In this document: in pieces, positions 1 through 5,804 of the stretch
Numbering within the stretch: position 1 is the stretch's first letter
Layout: the number at the start of each line of letters is the position of its first letter
Source: JBQTIP01 sp052388025
GTDB taxonomy: Bacteria; Actinomycetota; UBA4738; HRBIN12
Direction: 5' to 3'
NCBI GenBank assembly: GCA_052388025.1
Contig: JBQTIP010000333.1
Span: 1-14,697, forward strand
Length of the DNA stretch: 14,697 nt
The notes under the pieces: model-generated
Databases searched by the model: none
Told to the model about the DNA's origin: nothing
What the model saw: only the letters and a program-made list of their open reading frames with translations
Translations under genes and position numbers: made by a program

Positions 1-650
1 CCGTTCGAGGAGGAGACGAGGACCGCCTCCCCATAGACGGCCACGGCGCGCGAGTACGGCGCCTCGAGACCCTCCGTTCGGAACGACCAGGTCGTGCCGC
101 GATCAGTGCTCGCGGCGAGCCCGCCGGCACAGGCGGCGAGGATCAGCCCCTCGGCCGTGGTGACCTGGTGCACGTCCGCATCGACGTCGATCGTCGGCGT
201 CCAGGTTGCCCCTCGGTCGCGGGAACGAAGGATGCCTCCGACGTGGACGTTGACGTAGATGTCGTCGTCCCAGTTCGCGATCGAGCGGGTGTCGGGCGGG
301 CCGCCCCGCGGCGTGTACCAGGTGGAGCGACCCTCGGCTCCGTCGAACGCCGAGACGGGCTCAAGGGTCTCACCGGCGATCCGGAACAGGCGTGCCTCGG
401 AGGACCCGACGAACACGTCCTCATCGATGCTCGCGAGACAGGTCGCTCGGAAGCGGTCGAGGTCGGCGACGTGACGCCACTCGGTGCCGGCGTCGTGCCA
501 GATCTGGGACCCGTCGACGACCGCCCACAGGTCGGAGCGTGCCGGGGCAACCGCGGTAACGGATCGACCGAGATGCTGGACCTCCCCCGAACGCCTTTGA
601 TCGTCGAACGGATGCAGGCCGTCCCGTGTGGCGACGAGGAGCCTCGGCAT
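1..650 (-). CDS. BNR/Asp-box repeat (sialidase/YCF48-like beta-propeller) protein, C-terminus cut by window edge
   Basis: A minus-strand reading frame runs from ATG at 650 to the window edge without a stop (216 complete codons seen). It contains two Asp-box motifs of the form SxDxGxTW: SRDRGATW at about residues 143-150 and STDRGTTW at about 181-188. Between them are short beta-rich, Trp-rich segments (LWAVVDG, DIYVNVHVGGILRS, LILAACAGGLAAS) typical of one propeller blade after another. Such proteins are often annotated as exo-alpha-sialidase or WD40/YCF48-like. The family name says little about substrate, and many soil actinobacterial members have no known enzyme activity. No signal peptide is visible: the protein begins MPRLLVATRDGLHPF, which is already a blade strand, so a cytoplasmic location is likely. 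A GGAG lies too close to the ATG to be a good ribosome site. It is separated from the upstream peptidase gene by 112 bases with a hairpin, so it is probably its own unit. Confidence 0.8.
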   Translation of the reverse strand, partial: MPRLLVATRDGLHPFDDQRRSGEVQHLGRSVTAVAPARSDLWAVVDGSQIWHDAGTEWRHVADLDRFRATCLASIDEDVFVGSSEARLFRIAGETLEPVSAFDGAEGRSTWYTPRGGPPDTRSIANWDDDIYVNVHVGGILRSRDRGATWTPTIDVDADVHQVTTAEGLILAACAGGLAASTDRGTTWSFRTEGLEAPYSRAVAVYGEAVLVSSSN

Positions 651-687
651 GCTCCGATGATCTCACGCTCCGCGCATCGCGGGTACA

Positions 688-733
688 GTCCCCGTGGCCC
701 GCTTGGGGACACGATGGGGCCAGTGTGTCCCCA
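688..733 (-). terminator. Inverted repeat between peptidase and BNR genes, terminator-like
   Basis: TGGGGACAC at 704-712 pairs perfectly with GTGTCCCCA at 725-733 (9 bp, 12-base loop). A further GTCCCC arm at 688-693 can instead pair with GGGGAC at 705-710, so two mutually exclusive hairpins are possible. It lies 30-75 bases past the M15 peptidase stop in the direction of transcription, which fits a terminator. There is no T-run on either strand, as is common in high-GC genomes, so the call rests on position and stem only. Confidence 0.45.
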
Positions 734-762
734 CAGGCCGCCCGAACATCGGCTCTGAGCTG

Positions 763-1458
763 CTACTTTCCTGTCAAAGAGAAGTGCATGTAGTCCTTGA
801 TCGACATCCAGTGCCCGCCCCACTCCCACCCGATGTCAGCGAACGCCTGCACCACGACGTCGTCCGCGTGGACCATCCCGGGCTCGTTCAGCGATCGATC
901 GAGGAATCGCCTGCCGCGCGCGGGCAGCACGACGTCGCCGTTCACGTAGGGGTTCTGCACCGGGTTGATGTCGATCGCCAGGCCGTACGCGTGCTGAGAC
1001 CAATCCGAGCCCCCCGTCGCGAGCCGGCAGTTGAAGCCCGACGTCACGTTCCTCCGTCCGAGAAGATCGTCGTCGGCCCCATAGGGCTCGATCATCCGCA
1101 CGCGCCTGATCTGGAAGCTATCGTCGAAGAGCTTGTGGAACACGCCCAGGACAGGCTCGGCCTGCCGCCGTCGCACGATGAGCCTCCCCCGGTGCACCTC
1201 GCCGTCGAACCCCCAGTAGTCGAGCGTGAGCAGCCGGAGCTGGCGGATGGGGATCGGGCAGCCGGAGTGCCACGAGACGCCGGTCATCTCCTCTCGCAGC
1301 TCGGCATCTATCCGCTCGATCGTGCCCTGGAACTGCGGCCCGGAGGTCTCCGCGGTCGCCGGAGACTGAGCGGCCCGGACGCCCGCGTCGCCCGTTGCCT
1401 CGCCGCATGCAGCGACCAGGAGCGCGGCGCCCACGGCGAGCGAGGCGAGGCGCTTCAC
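763..1458 (-). CDS. M15-family D-Ala-D-Ala carboxypeptidase-like lipoprotein
   Basis: 231 aa, probably a zinc metallopeptidase acting on peptidoglycan peptides outside the cell membrane. The GTG start at 1458 was chosen because it gives a proper lipoprotein signal: KR, a hydrophobic run, then LVAAC with the lipid-anchored Cys at residue 18. The longer open frame upstream to 1707 runs inside the preceding gene and is not protein-like. Catalytic-domain motifs are visible: SQHAYGLAIDINP (about 154-166, zinc ligands His156 and Asp163) and HWMSIKDYMHF near the C-terminus with the third ligand His225. This is the VanY/peptidase_M15_4 pattern. It starts 4 bases after the stop of the sulfite-oxidase-like gene with no clear ribosome site, so it is probably translated by coupling as the last gene of the threonine aldolase operon. 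The substrate is inferred from the family. Confidence 0.87.
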   Translation of the reverse strand: MKRLASLAVGAALLVAACGEATGDAGVRAAQSPATAETSGPQFQGTIERIDAELREEMTGVSWHSGCPIPIRQLRLLTLDYWGFDGEVHRGRLIVRRRQAEPVLGVFHKLFDDSFQIRRVRMIEPYGADDDLLGRRNVTSGFNCRLATGGSDWSQHAYGLAIDINPVQNPYVNGDVVLPARGRRFLDRSLNEPGMVHADDVVVQAFADIGWEWGGHWMSIKDYMHFSLTGK

Positions 1459-1462
1459 GTCA

Positions 1463-2086
1463 CTAGGGCTCGAGCTCGGCGCGTGGCCCCTCCTGATACG
1501 AGTAGCGCTCGTCCCCCCACGGATCGGCGTGCGTGTGGTAGCCGCGAACCTCCCAGAATCCGCGCACGTTGTGGGCCGCGAACTCCAGCCCGTGAAGCCA
1601 CTTCGCGCTCTTCCACGCGTAGCGCTTCGGGACCACCAGCCGCAGCGGGAACCCGTGCTCCGGCTCGAGCGGCGCCCCGCCGTTCGCCCAGGCAACGAGC
1701 ACGTCATCGTCCATCATGGCCTGGAGCGACAGGTTCGACGTGTAGCCGTAGTCGCAATGCGCGATGACCCACTTCGCCTCGGGCAGCGGCTTCGCCATCT
1801 CGGCGAGGGCCCGAAACGAGACGCCCTCCCACACGTTGTCGAGCGTCGTCCAGCCCGTGACGCAGTGCATGTCGGCGTCCACCTTCACGTTGGGAAGCGC
1901 CTTCAGCTGGGGGTACGTGAGCTTGATCCTGTTCTCAACGAGGCCGGAGATCTCGAAGTCCCACTCCTCCTCCTTGAAGCTCGGAATGGGACCGTAGTGG
2001 AGCACCGGCCACCCCTTCACCAGCCGCTGCCCGGGAGGGACGCGTTTCCCGATCTCCTCCGGGTACCGCGGGCCGAACAGCTTCAT
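1463..2086 (-). CDS. Sulfite-oxidase-like molybdopterin-dependent oxidoreductase (COG2041)
   Basis: 207 aa, matching the oxidoreductase molybdopterin-binding domain (PF00174 type) found in sulfite oxidase and the MsrP/YedY family. The molybdenum-ligand cysteine is seen in DADMHCVTGWT (Cys75). The conserved C-terminal block HGFPLRLVVPKRYAWKSAKW (about 144-163) is also present. The protein has no signal peptide, twin-arginine motif, heme domain or dimerisation domain, so it is a minimal cytoplasmic member of the kind widespread in actinobacteria whose substrate is unknown. Enzymes of this class use plain molybdopterin, not the guanylated form that MobA makes. Its ATG overlaps the stop of the threonine aldolase gene (ATGA, 2083-2086) and its own stop is followed by the peptidase start, so all three are one transcription unit. 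It is one of three molybdoenzymes in this window. Confidence 0.9.
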   Translation of the reverse strand: MKLFGPRYPEEIGKRVPPGQRLVKGWPVLHYGPIPSFKEEEWDFEISGLVENRIKLTYPQLKALPNVKVDADMHCVTGWTTLDNVWEGVSFRALAEMAKPLPEAKWVIAHCDYGYTSNLSLQAMMDDDVLVAWANGGAPLEPEHGFPLRLVVPKRYAWKSAKWLHGLEFAAHNVRGFWEVRGYHTHADPWGDERYSYQEGPRAELEP

Positions 2087-3144
2087 CGCGCCTCCTCGTT
2101 CGCCGACGCCGCCACCCGCCGCCAGGCCGCGACCGCCGTCTCGATGTCCTCGTCGCCGACGTCGACGTGCGTGACCATCCGTACCTTGTCGCCCACAGTG
2201 GTCACGAGTACGCCCTCATCCTTCATCCGCATCGCGGCCTCAACCGGATCGAGTCCGATCGTCCCGGGGTCCACGTACACCATGTTGGTCTCGACGTCCT
2301 GCGGGGCAGCGGAGCCGGGCACGGCCTCCGCGAGACCGGCGGCAAGGCCCCCGGCACGCTCGTGGTCCTCGTGGAGCCGCTTCGGGCCTTCCTCCAGCGC
2401 GATCAGCCCGGCGGCGGCCATGACGCCGGCCTGCCGCCAGGCGCCCCCGAACAGGATCTTCAGCCGGCGTCCCTCCCGGATCAGGTCGCTCGGGCCGCAC
2501 AGCAGCGACCCGATCGGAGCCCCGAGCCCCTTCGAGACGCAGAACATCAGCGCGTCTACCTCGGCCGCGTACTCGGCGACGTCGGCGCCGCGCGCCGCGC
2601 AGGCGTTGAAGATCCGCGCGCCGTCCAGGTACACGGGCACGCCGCGTTCCTCGGCGACCTTCCGGATCGCCCGCATCTCCTCGACCGGCATGACCGTGCC
2701 GCCCGCGTGGCCGTGCGTGTTCTCGAGCGCGAGCAGGTCGACCACCTCCACGTCGTAGTACGTGTCGGGCTCGAGCGCCTTCGTTACGTCCTCGGCGGTC
2801 AGCTGCCCCCTCGACTTGGCCGGGACCGACCGGTAGGCGATCCCCGAGAGCACGGCCGATGTCATGACCTCGGTCGAACCGACGTGCGCCTGCGCCTCGC
2901 AGACGACGAGATGGCCCGAGCCGTGCACGAACGAGCGAAGGCCGATCTGGTTCGCCATGGTCCCGGTCGGGAGGTAGAGCGCGGCCTCCTTGCCGGTGAT
3001 CTCCGCGGCGCGGTCCTGCAGCCGGTTGACGGTGGGATCGTCGCCGTACCAGTCGTCGCCGACCTCGGCCTCGGCCATGGCCTTGCGCATCGCATCGGAG
3101 GGCTGGGTAACGGTGTCGGAGCGAAGGTCGATGGTGCGGGCCAC
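2083..3144 (-). CDS. ltaE: Low-specificity threonine aldolase (PLP beta-eliminating lyase family)
   Basis: 353 aa, the usual length for the family. It should split L-threonine or L-allo-threonine to glycine and acetaldehyde using pyridoxal phosphate, in the cytosol. The N-terminus TIDLRSDTVTQPSDAM is the family signature. Other motifs are DDWYGDDPTVN (31-40), AHVGSTE with the ring-stacking His87, YLDGARIFN with Asp174 and Arg177, and the Schiff-base lysine in FCVSKGLGAP (Lys205). The start is GTG at 3144, directly before ARTIDLRSDT. The open frame further upstream lies inside the pfkA gene's end and does not look like protein. A TATACT box sits 9 bases before this start. Its stop overlaps the start of the sulfite-oxidase-like gene by 4 bases. 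Close relatives include GntG and phenylserine aldolases, so the exact amino-acid substrate is uncertain. Confidence 0.93.
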   Translation of the reverse strand: MARTIDLRSDTVTQPSDAMRKAMAEAEVGDDWYGDDPTVNRLQDRAAEITGKEAALYLPTGTMANQIGLRSFVHGSGHLVVCEAQAHVGSTEVMTSAVLSGIAYRSVPAKSRGQLTAEDVTKALEPDTYYDVEVVDLLALENTHGHAGGTVMPVEEMRAIRKVAEERGVPVYLDGARIFNACAARGADVAEYAAEVDALMFCVSKGLGAPIGSLLCGPSDLIREGRRLKILFGGAWRQAGVMAAAGLIALEEGPKRLHEDHERAGGLAAGLAEAVPGSAAPQDVETNMVYVDPGTIGLDPVEAAMRMKDEGVLVTTVGDKVRMVTHVDVGDEDIETAVAAWRRVAASANEEAR

Positions 3145-3153
3145 GGTCCTGCC

Positions 3154-3159
3154 AGTATA
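3154..3159 (-). promoter_or_regulatory. Candidate -10 box TATACT for the threonine aldolase operon
   Basis: TATACT on the minus strand ends 9 bases before the GTG start, in the 37-base gap between pfkA and the aldolase gene. Transcription would begin 2-3 bases before the start codon, giving an almost leaderless mRNA. No convincing -35 box is seen. An AGGA sequence before the GTG offers the alternative of an ordinary ribosome site read from the pfkA transcript. Confidence 0.4.
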
Positions 3160-3181
3160 TGAGCCGGACCCCGTGCGCCCG

Positions 3182-4210
3182 CTACCCGAAGAACACCTCC
3201 GCCACGCGGTAGAGGTCTTCGGGAACCAGCTTGCGTTCGGCCAACGCTTCAGCAAGGGCCACGTCCACGATGTCGGTGCCGCGCAGGGCCACCATCCTCC
3301 CCCATCCCCCCGTCGAGGCAAGGCCGACTGCGGCGATCCCGAGCCTCGTTGCCAGAACCCGATCGAAGGCGGTCGGGGTTCCGCCCCGCTGCACATGTCC
3401 GAGCGTCGTGACCCTTGTCTCGAACCCCGTCCGCCGCTCGATCTCCGGGGCGATGATGCTCGAGATGCCGCCGAACCTAGGCCAGCCGTGCTCGTCGACC
3501 GGGTACTCGGGGACCGCCAGGGTTCCCTTCACTGGGACGGCGCCCTCCGCGACCACCACGATGGAGAAGAGGCGTCCCCCCCGGTGCCGCCGCCGGATGT
3601 GCAGGCAAACCTCCGCGATGTCGAACGGGTGCTCGGGGATCAGGATCACGTCGGCACCGCCGGCCAGCCCCGCGTGGAGCCCGATCCACCCCGCGCTCCG
3701 GCCCATGACCTCCACGACCAGCACTCGATTGTGGCTCTCGGCGGTGCTGTGCAGACGGTCGATGGCATCGGTGGCTACCTGCACCGCCGTATGGAAGCCG
3801 ATCGTGAAGTCGGTTCCCCCGATGTCGTTGTCGATCGTCTTGGGGACGCCGAGGACGGGCACGCCCATGGCCGACAGGCGCGAGGCCGCACCGAGCGTCC
3901 CCTCGCCGCCGACGGCGATGAGCCCGTCCACCCCGCGCTCGGCCAGCGTGCGACGGACCCGATCGGGCCCGTCCTCCTGCAGGAGCGGATCGGTGGCCGA
4001 GCTGCCGAGGATCGTGCCGCCTCGGTGGAGGATTCCCAGCACGCTCTGGTGGGTGAGCTCCTGGGCGCGATCCTCCAGGACGCCGCGCCAGCCGTCCCGG
4101 AAGCCGAGGATGGAGTGGCCGTGGACTCCCACTCCCTTTCGAACGACGGCGCGGATCACGGCGTTCAGCCCCGGGCAGTCGCCCCCGCCCGTCAGGACGC
4201 CGATCCTCAT
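3182..4210 (-). CDS. pfkA: 6-phosphofructokinase, actinobacterial Gly104/Lys124 type, probably ATP-dependent
   Basis: 342 aa, cytosolic glycolytic kinase converting fructose 6-phosphate to fructose 1,6-bisphosphate. Motifs in order: GVLTGGGDCPGLNAVIR (4-20), phosphoryl-donor loop AVGGEGTLGAAS (99-110), catalytic PKTIDNDI (123-130, base Asp127), MGRSAGW, and GHVQRGG near the C-terminus for substrate binding. Counting from this start, the donor-determining residues fall at Gly104 and Lys124. Gly104 goes with ATP use, and Lys124 places it in the group that also contains pyrophosphate enzymes; this pairing is known from Streptomyces ATP-PFK. The start ATG is preceded by GGGAGG three bases away, with a possible TATCCT -10 box about 32 bases upstream. 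It is transcribed in the same direction as its neighbours, with 37 bases to the aldolase gene. Confidence 0.95.
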   Translation of the reverse strand: MRIGVLTGGGDCPGLNAVIRAVVRKGVGVHGHSILGFRDGWRGVLEDRAQELTHQSVLGILHRGGTILGSSATDPLLQEDGPDRVRRTLAERGVDGLIAVGGEGTLGAASRLSAMGVPVLGVPKTIDNDIGGTDFTIGFHTAVQVATDAIDRLHSTAESHNRVLVVEVMGRSAGWIGLHAGLAGGADVILIPEHPFDIAEVCLHIRRRHRGGRLFSIVVVAEGAVPVKGTLAVPEYPVDEHGWPRFGGISSIIAPEIERRTGFETRVTTLGHVQRGGTPTAFDRVLATRLGIAAVGLASTGGWGRMVALRGTDIVDVALAEALAERKLVPEDLYRVAEVFFG

Positions 4211-4219
4211 GACCCTCCC
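4211..4219 (-). promoter_or_regulatory. Shine-Dalgarno GGGAGG before pfkA
   Basis: GGGAGGGTC directly precedes the ATG at 4210 on the minus strand, a purine-rich site with short spacing that supports this start. It marks pfkA as a gene with an ordinary leader, unlike several neighbours that have no ribosome site. Confidence 0.6.
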
Positions 4220-4242
4220 GCTCTCGATTCCCCGATCACGGC

Positions 4243-4248
4243 AGGATA
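4243..4248 (-). promoter_or_regulatory. Candidate -10 box TATCCT for pfkA
   Basis: TATCCT on the minus strand lies 32 bases before the pfkA start in the 75-base gap after the 52-aa gene. This would give a leader of about 25 bases containing the GGGAGG site. No matching -35 box was recognised. Confidence 0.3.
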
Positions 4249-4285
4249 CCGGAGGGGGTTTCCGCGGAACGAAGAAGGCGAAGGC

Positions 4286-4444
4286 TCAGCCCTTGGAAGC
4301 GTGGAGCCGGCGCGCGCGCTGCTCGCGGCCGCGCTCGAGCGAGAGCCGCTTCAAGACCTTGTACCAGTCGTACTCGTAGGCCTCTATCCGTGCGGACTCG
4401 GGCGACCCATCGCCGTCCTCGTCCTCGGTGCTCTCGGGGGACAT
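4286..4444 (-). CDS. Small protein (52 aa) with C-terminal AYExxWYxVL motif, unknown function
   Basis: A short gene too small for most ORF callers. The product begins with an acidic, low-complexity stretch (MSPESTEDEDGDGSPES) and ends with a basic, helix-prone segment. The middle motif EAYEYDWYKVLKRLSLER (about residues 21-38) matches EDAYEDGWYRVLWRQALA at the C-terminus of the neighbouring upstream gene, also at DNA level (21 of 24 bases between 4361-4384 and 4612-4635). That conservation, with a clean ATG and stop, is the main evidence that it is real. There is no ribosome site. Instead CATACT ends 6 bases before the ATG, so the mRNA may start at the ATG itself. No signal peptide or membrane segment is seen. 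It could be a regulatory or protein-binding peptide, but no family is recognised. Confidence 0.62.
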   Translation of the reverse strand: MSPESTEDEDGDGSPESARIEAYEYDWYKVLKRLSLERGREQRARRLHASKG

Positions 4445-4450
4445 GTCGGG

Positions 4451-4456
4451 AGTATG
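4451..4456 (-). promoter_or_regulatory. Candidate leaderless -10 box CATACT for the 52-aa gene
   Basis: CATACT on the minus strand is followed by CCCGAC and then the ATG at 4444, so the expected transcription start coincides with the start codon. The same CATACT-NNCGAC arrangement precedes the inferred mobA start, which makes chance less likely. No -35 box is clear. Confidence 0.45.
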
Positions 4457-4499
4457 GCAGCGCCGGGAGCCATCGCTCCTAGGCCGTTCGGCTCATCAT

Positions 4500-4527
4500 T
4501 CGACCTACCCGGACCCGGGTAGGTCGA
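4500..4527. repeat. 11-bp perfect inverted repeat, terminator or operator
   Basis: TCGACCTACCC at 4500-4510 pairs perfectly with GGGTAGGTCGA at 4517-4527, with a 6-base loop. It lies in the 110-base gap between the two AYE-motif genes, about 30 bases past the stop of the upstream one. This fits a transcription terminator, although no T-run follows. The perfect dyad and its position 44 bases upstream of the CATACT box of the next gene also fit a protein-binding operator. Confidence 0.55.
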
Positions 4528-4554
4528 TGGCGTGTCCGGCAGCGTGGGAGGGCG

Positions 4555-4791
4555 CTACCCTGCCGGAGACTTGCGTGCCTCAGCAGCGAGCGCCTGCCGC
4601 CAGAGCACCCGGTACCAGCCGTCCTCGTAGGCGTCTTCCTTCGGCGGCCCGGTCGCGGTCTCGGAGGCTCGAGCGGCCTTCGCCCTAACCCGCTTTGCCG
4701 GGACCCGCTTCGCCTTAGCAGCCGCGCGCGGCTTTCCGTCCCGGCTCTCGGCCGAGCCGACCGGCTTCGGGCGCGCGTCTGTCGTCTGCAC
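4555..4791 (-). CDS. Small basic protein (78 or 109 aa) with C-terminal AYExxWYxVL motif, unknown function
   Basis: The start is uncertain. I prefer GTG at 4791, which is preceded by GGAG five bases away and gives 78 aa. GTG at 4884 in the same frame would give 109 aa but has no ribosome site and reaches the start of the divergent membrane-protein gene. The middle is Lys/Ala/Arg-rich (AKAKRVPAKRVRAKAARA), resembling the tails of histone-H1-like or nucleic-acid-binding proteins. The C-terminus EDAYEDGWYRVLWRQALA repeats the motif of the 52-aa neighbour downstream. No membrane segment, signal peptide or known domain is recognised. The two related small genes lie in tandem on the same strand, separated by a strong inverted repeat. 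One may be an old duplicate of the other, or both may carry a shared docking peptide. Confidence 0.6.
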   Translation of the reverse strand: MQTTDARPKPVGSAESRDGKPRAAAKAKRVPAKRVRAKAARASETATGPPKEDAYEDGWYRVLWRQALAAEARKSPAG

Positions 4792-4872
4792 GGTATCTCC
4801 GGTGTCGGCTCGATCCGGGTCGAACTTGAACCGGCGAGATCCGGCCCGGGCGCCGGTCCCGACCTCGTCGGG

Positions 4873-4878
4873 TACAGT
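4873..4878 (+). promoter_or_regulatory. Candidate leaderless -10 box TACAGT for the membrane protein-hydrolase pair
   Basis: TACAGT (a TANNNT -10 box) on the plus strand is followed by six bases (TGGCAC) and then ATC at 4885, where the membrane-protein frame becomes protein-like. It is the only evident promoter candidate for the two plus-strand genes. No ribosome site is found around 4885. Confidence 0.4.
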
Positions 4879-4884
4879 TGGCAC

Positions 4885-5031
4885 ATCACGATTCTGGGGA
4901 CGCTCGCCGAGTTCGGCCTCCTCGAATGGGCCTTCGTCGTCGCGCTGGTCGGCCTCGTGGGCGCGTCCGGACTGTTCGGCCTGTACATGGTGGTGCAGCT
5001 CTTCCGGAACCCATCGCGCGGCCGCTCGTGA
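4885..5031 (+). CDS. Small single-span membrane protein (about 48 aa), start codon non-standard (ATC?)
   Basis: This frame encodes a hydrophilic start, one strongly hydrophobic segment (about residues 15-40, WAFVVALVGLVGASGLFGLY as its core) and a short positively charged tail ending RNPSRGRS, so the C-terminus should face the cytosol. Its stop TGA at 5029-5031 overlaps the GTG start of the hydrolase (GTGA), the usual sign of translational coupling, which supports it as a real gene. The difficulty is the start: no ATG, GTG or TTG occurs in frame before the membrane segment, and the open frame runs back to 4480 antisense to another gene. ATC at 4885 lies exactly where a leaderless transcript from TACAGT would begin. 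ATT at 4891 or CTG at 4894 are alternatives. The function is unknown; it may anchor or partner the hydrolase. Confidence 0.5.
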   Translation: MTILGTLAEFGLLEWAFVVALVGLVGASGLFGLYMVVQLFRNPSRGRS

Positions 5032-5804
5032 GCGCTGCCCCCGGCGTGACCGGTCACTCTCCGGTGGTTCCCGGCGCGGAGCCGTTCCGGCTCGACGGCG
5101 GTGCCACCGGCGTCCTCATGATCCACGGATTCACCGGCTCCCCCGCGTCCATGCGACCCATCGGCGAGTGGCTCGCCGGCCGCGGGCTCTCCGTGCTGGG
5201 CCCCCGGCTCCCAGGTCACGGCACCAGCTGGCAGGACCTGGAGACGAGGGTCTGGACGGACTGGGCCGCGGAGGTCGACGCCGGTCTGTCCCTCCTCCTC
5301 CGGACGTGCGAACGCGTGGTCGTCGTGGCCCAGTCCATGGGCGCCTCCCTCGCCATCCACGTCGCCGCCACGCGGGGCCCGGATGTCGCCGGCCTCGCCC
5401 TGATGAATCCGTACATACGCGACGCGCGGCTCGCCCTCCTGCCGTTCGCGCGCTTCTTCGTCCGCACCGTGAAGGGCATCGGGAACGACATCAGCAAGCC
5501 CGGTGGCGACGAGGTGTGCTACGACCGGATGCCGGTGCGGGCGCTCGCCAGCATGCGCCGGCTCCTGCTCACGGCCGATCGGGAGCTGCCGGAGGTGACT
5601 GCCCCGCTGCTCGTGTTCCGATCGGGCGCGGACCACGTCATCCCGAAGGGGAATCCCGAACGGGTGGTGCGGCGGGCGGGCTCGACCCTGAAGGAGCTGG
5701 TCGAGTGCCCGAGCTCGTTCCACGTGGTCTCGCTAGACCACGACGCGCCGATGGTCCGCCAACGCGTCCTAGATCTCATCGAGTCGCTTCCTCCCCCACC
5801 GTGA
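5028..5804 (+). CDS. Alpha/beta hydrolase, carboxylesterase/monoglyceride-lipase-like
   Basis: 258 aa from GTG at 5028. A TTG further upstream at 4878 in this frame gives an extension that is an out-of-frame reading of the membrane-protein gene. The fold signature is clear: VLMIHGFTGSPASM (29-42, oxyanion hole), LPGHGTSW, nucleophile elbow AQSMGAS with Ser103, acid Asp202 in RSGADHVIP, and His232 in SFHVVSLDHD. The HGFTGSP and FHVVSLD patterns are those of Est30-type carboxylesterases and serine aminopeptidase (S33) lipases, so short acyl esters or monoacylglycerols are likely substrates. No signal peptide is present, so it is cytosolic. It overlaps the small membrane-protein gene by 4 bases at its start. 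Its end overlaps the convergent EEP gene by 29 bases. Confidence 0.92.
   Translation: MSAAPGVTGHSPVVPGAEPFRLDGGATGVLMIHGFTGSPASMRPIGEWLAGRGLSVLGPRLPGHGTSWQDLETRVWTDWAAEVDAGLSLLLRTCERVVVVAQSMGASLAIHVAATRGPDVAGLALMNPYIRDARLALLPFARFFVRTVKGIGNDISKPGGDEVCYDRMPVRALASMRRLLLTADRELPEVTAPLLVFRSGADHVIPKGNPERVVRRAGSTLKELVECPSSFHVVSLDHDAPMVRQRVLDLIESLPPPP

Noticed and set aside
763..1707. A 314-aa version of the M15 peptidase starting at 1707
   Set aside because: The extra 83 residues are an out-of-frame reading of the sulfite-oxidase-like gene. The GTG at 1458 gives a perfect lipoprotein signal peptide.
2083..3396. A 437-aa threonine aldolase starting at 3396
   Set aside because: The added N-terminus reads the pfkA gene out of frame. 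The family signature begins right after GTG 3144.
4861..4975. An N-terminal extension of the 78/109-aa protein beyond 4884
   Set aside because: The minus frame stays open upstream, but it runs antisense to the membrane-protein gene and past the divergent promoter, with no ribosome site.
4878..5804. A 308-aa version of the hydrolase starting at TTG 4878
   Set aside because: The first 50 residues are an Arg/Pro-rich shadow of the membrane-protein gene. GTG at 5028 overlaps that gene's stop and starts before the conserved hydrolase fold.
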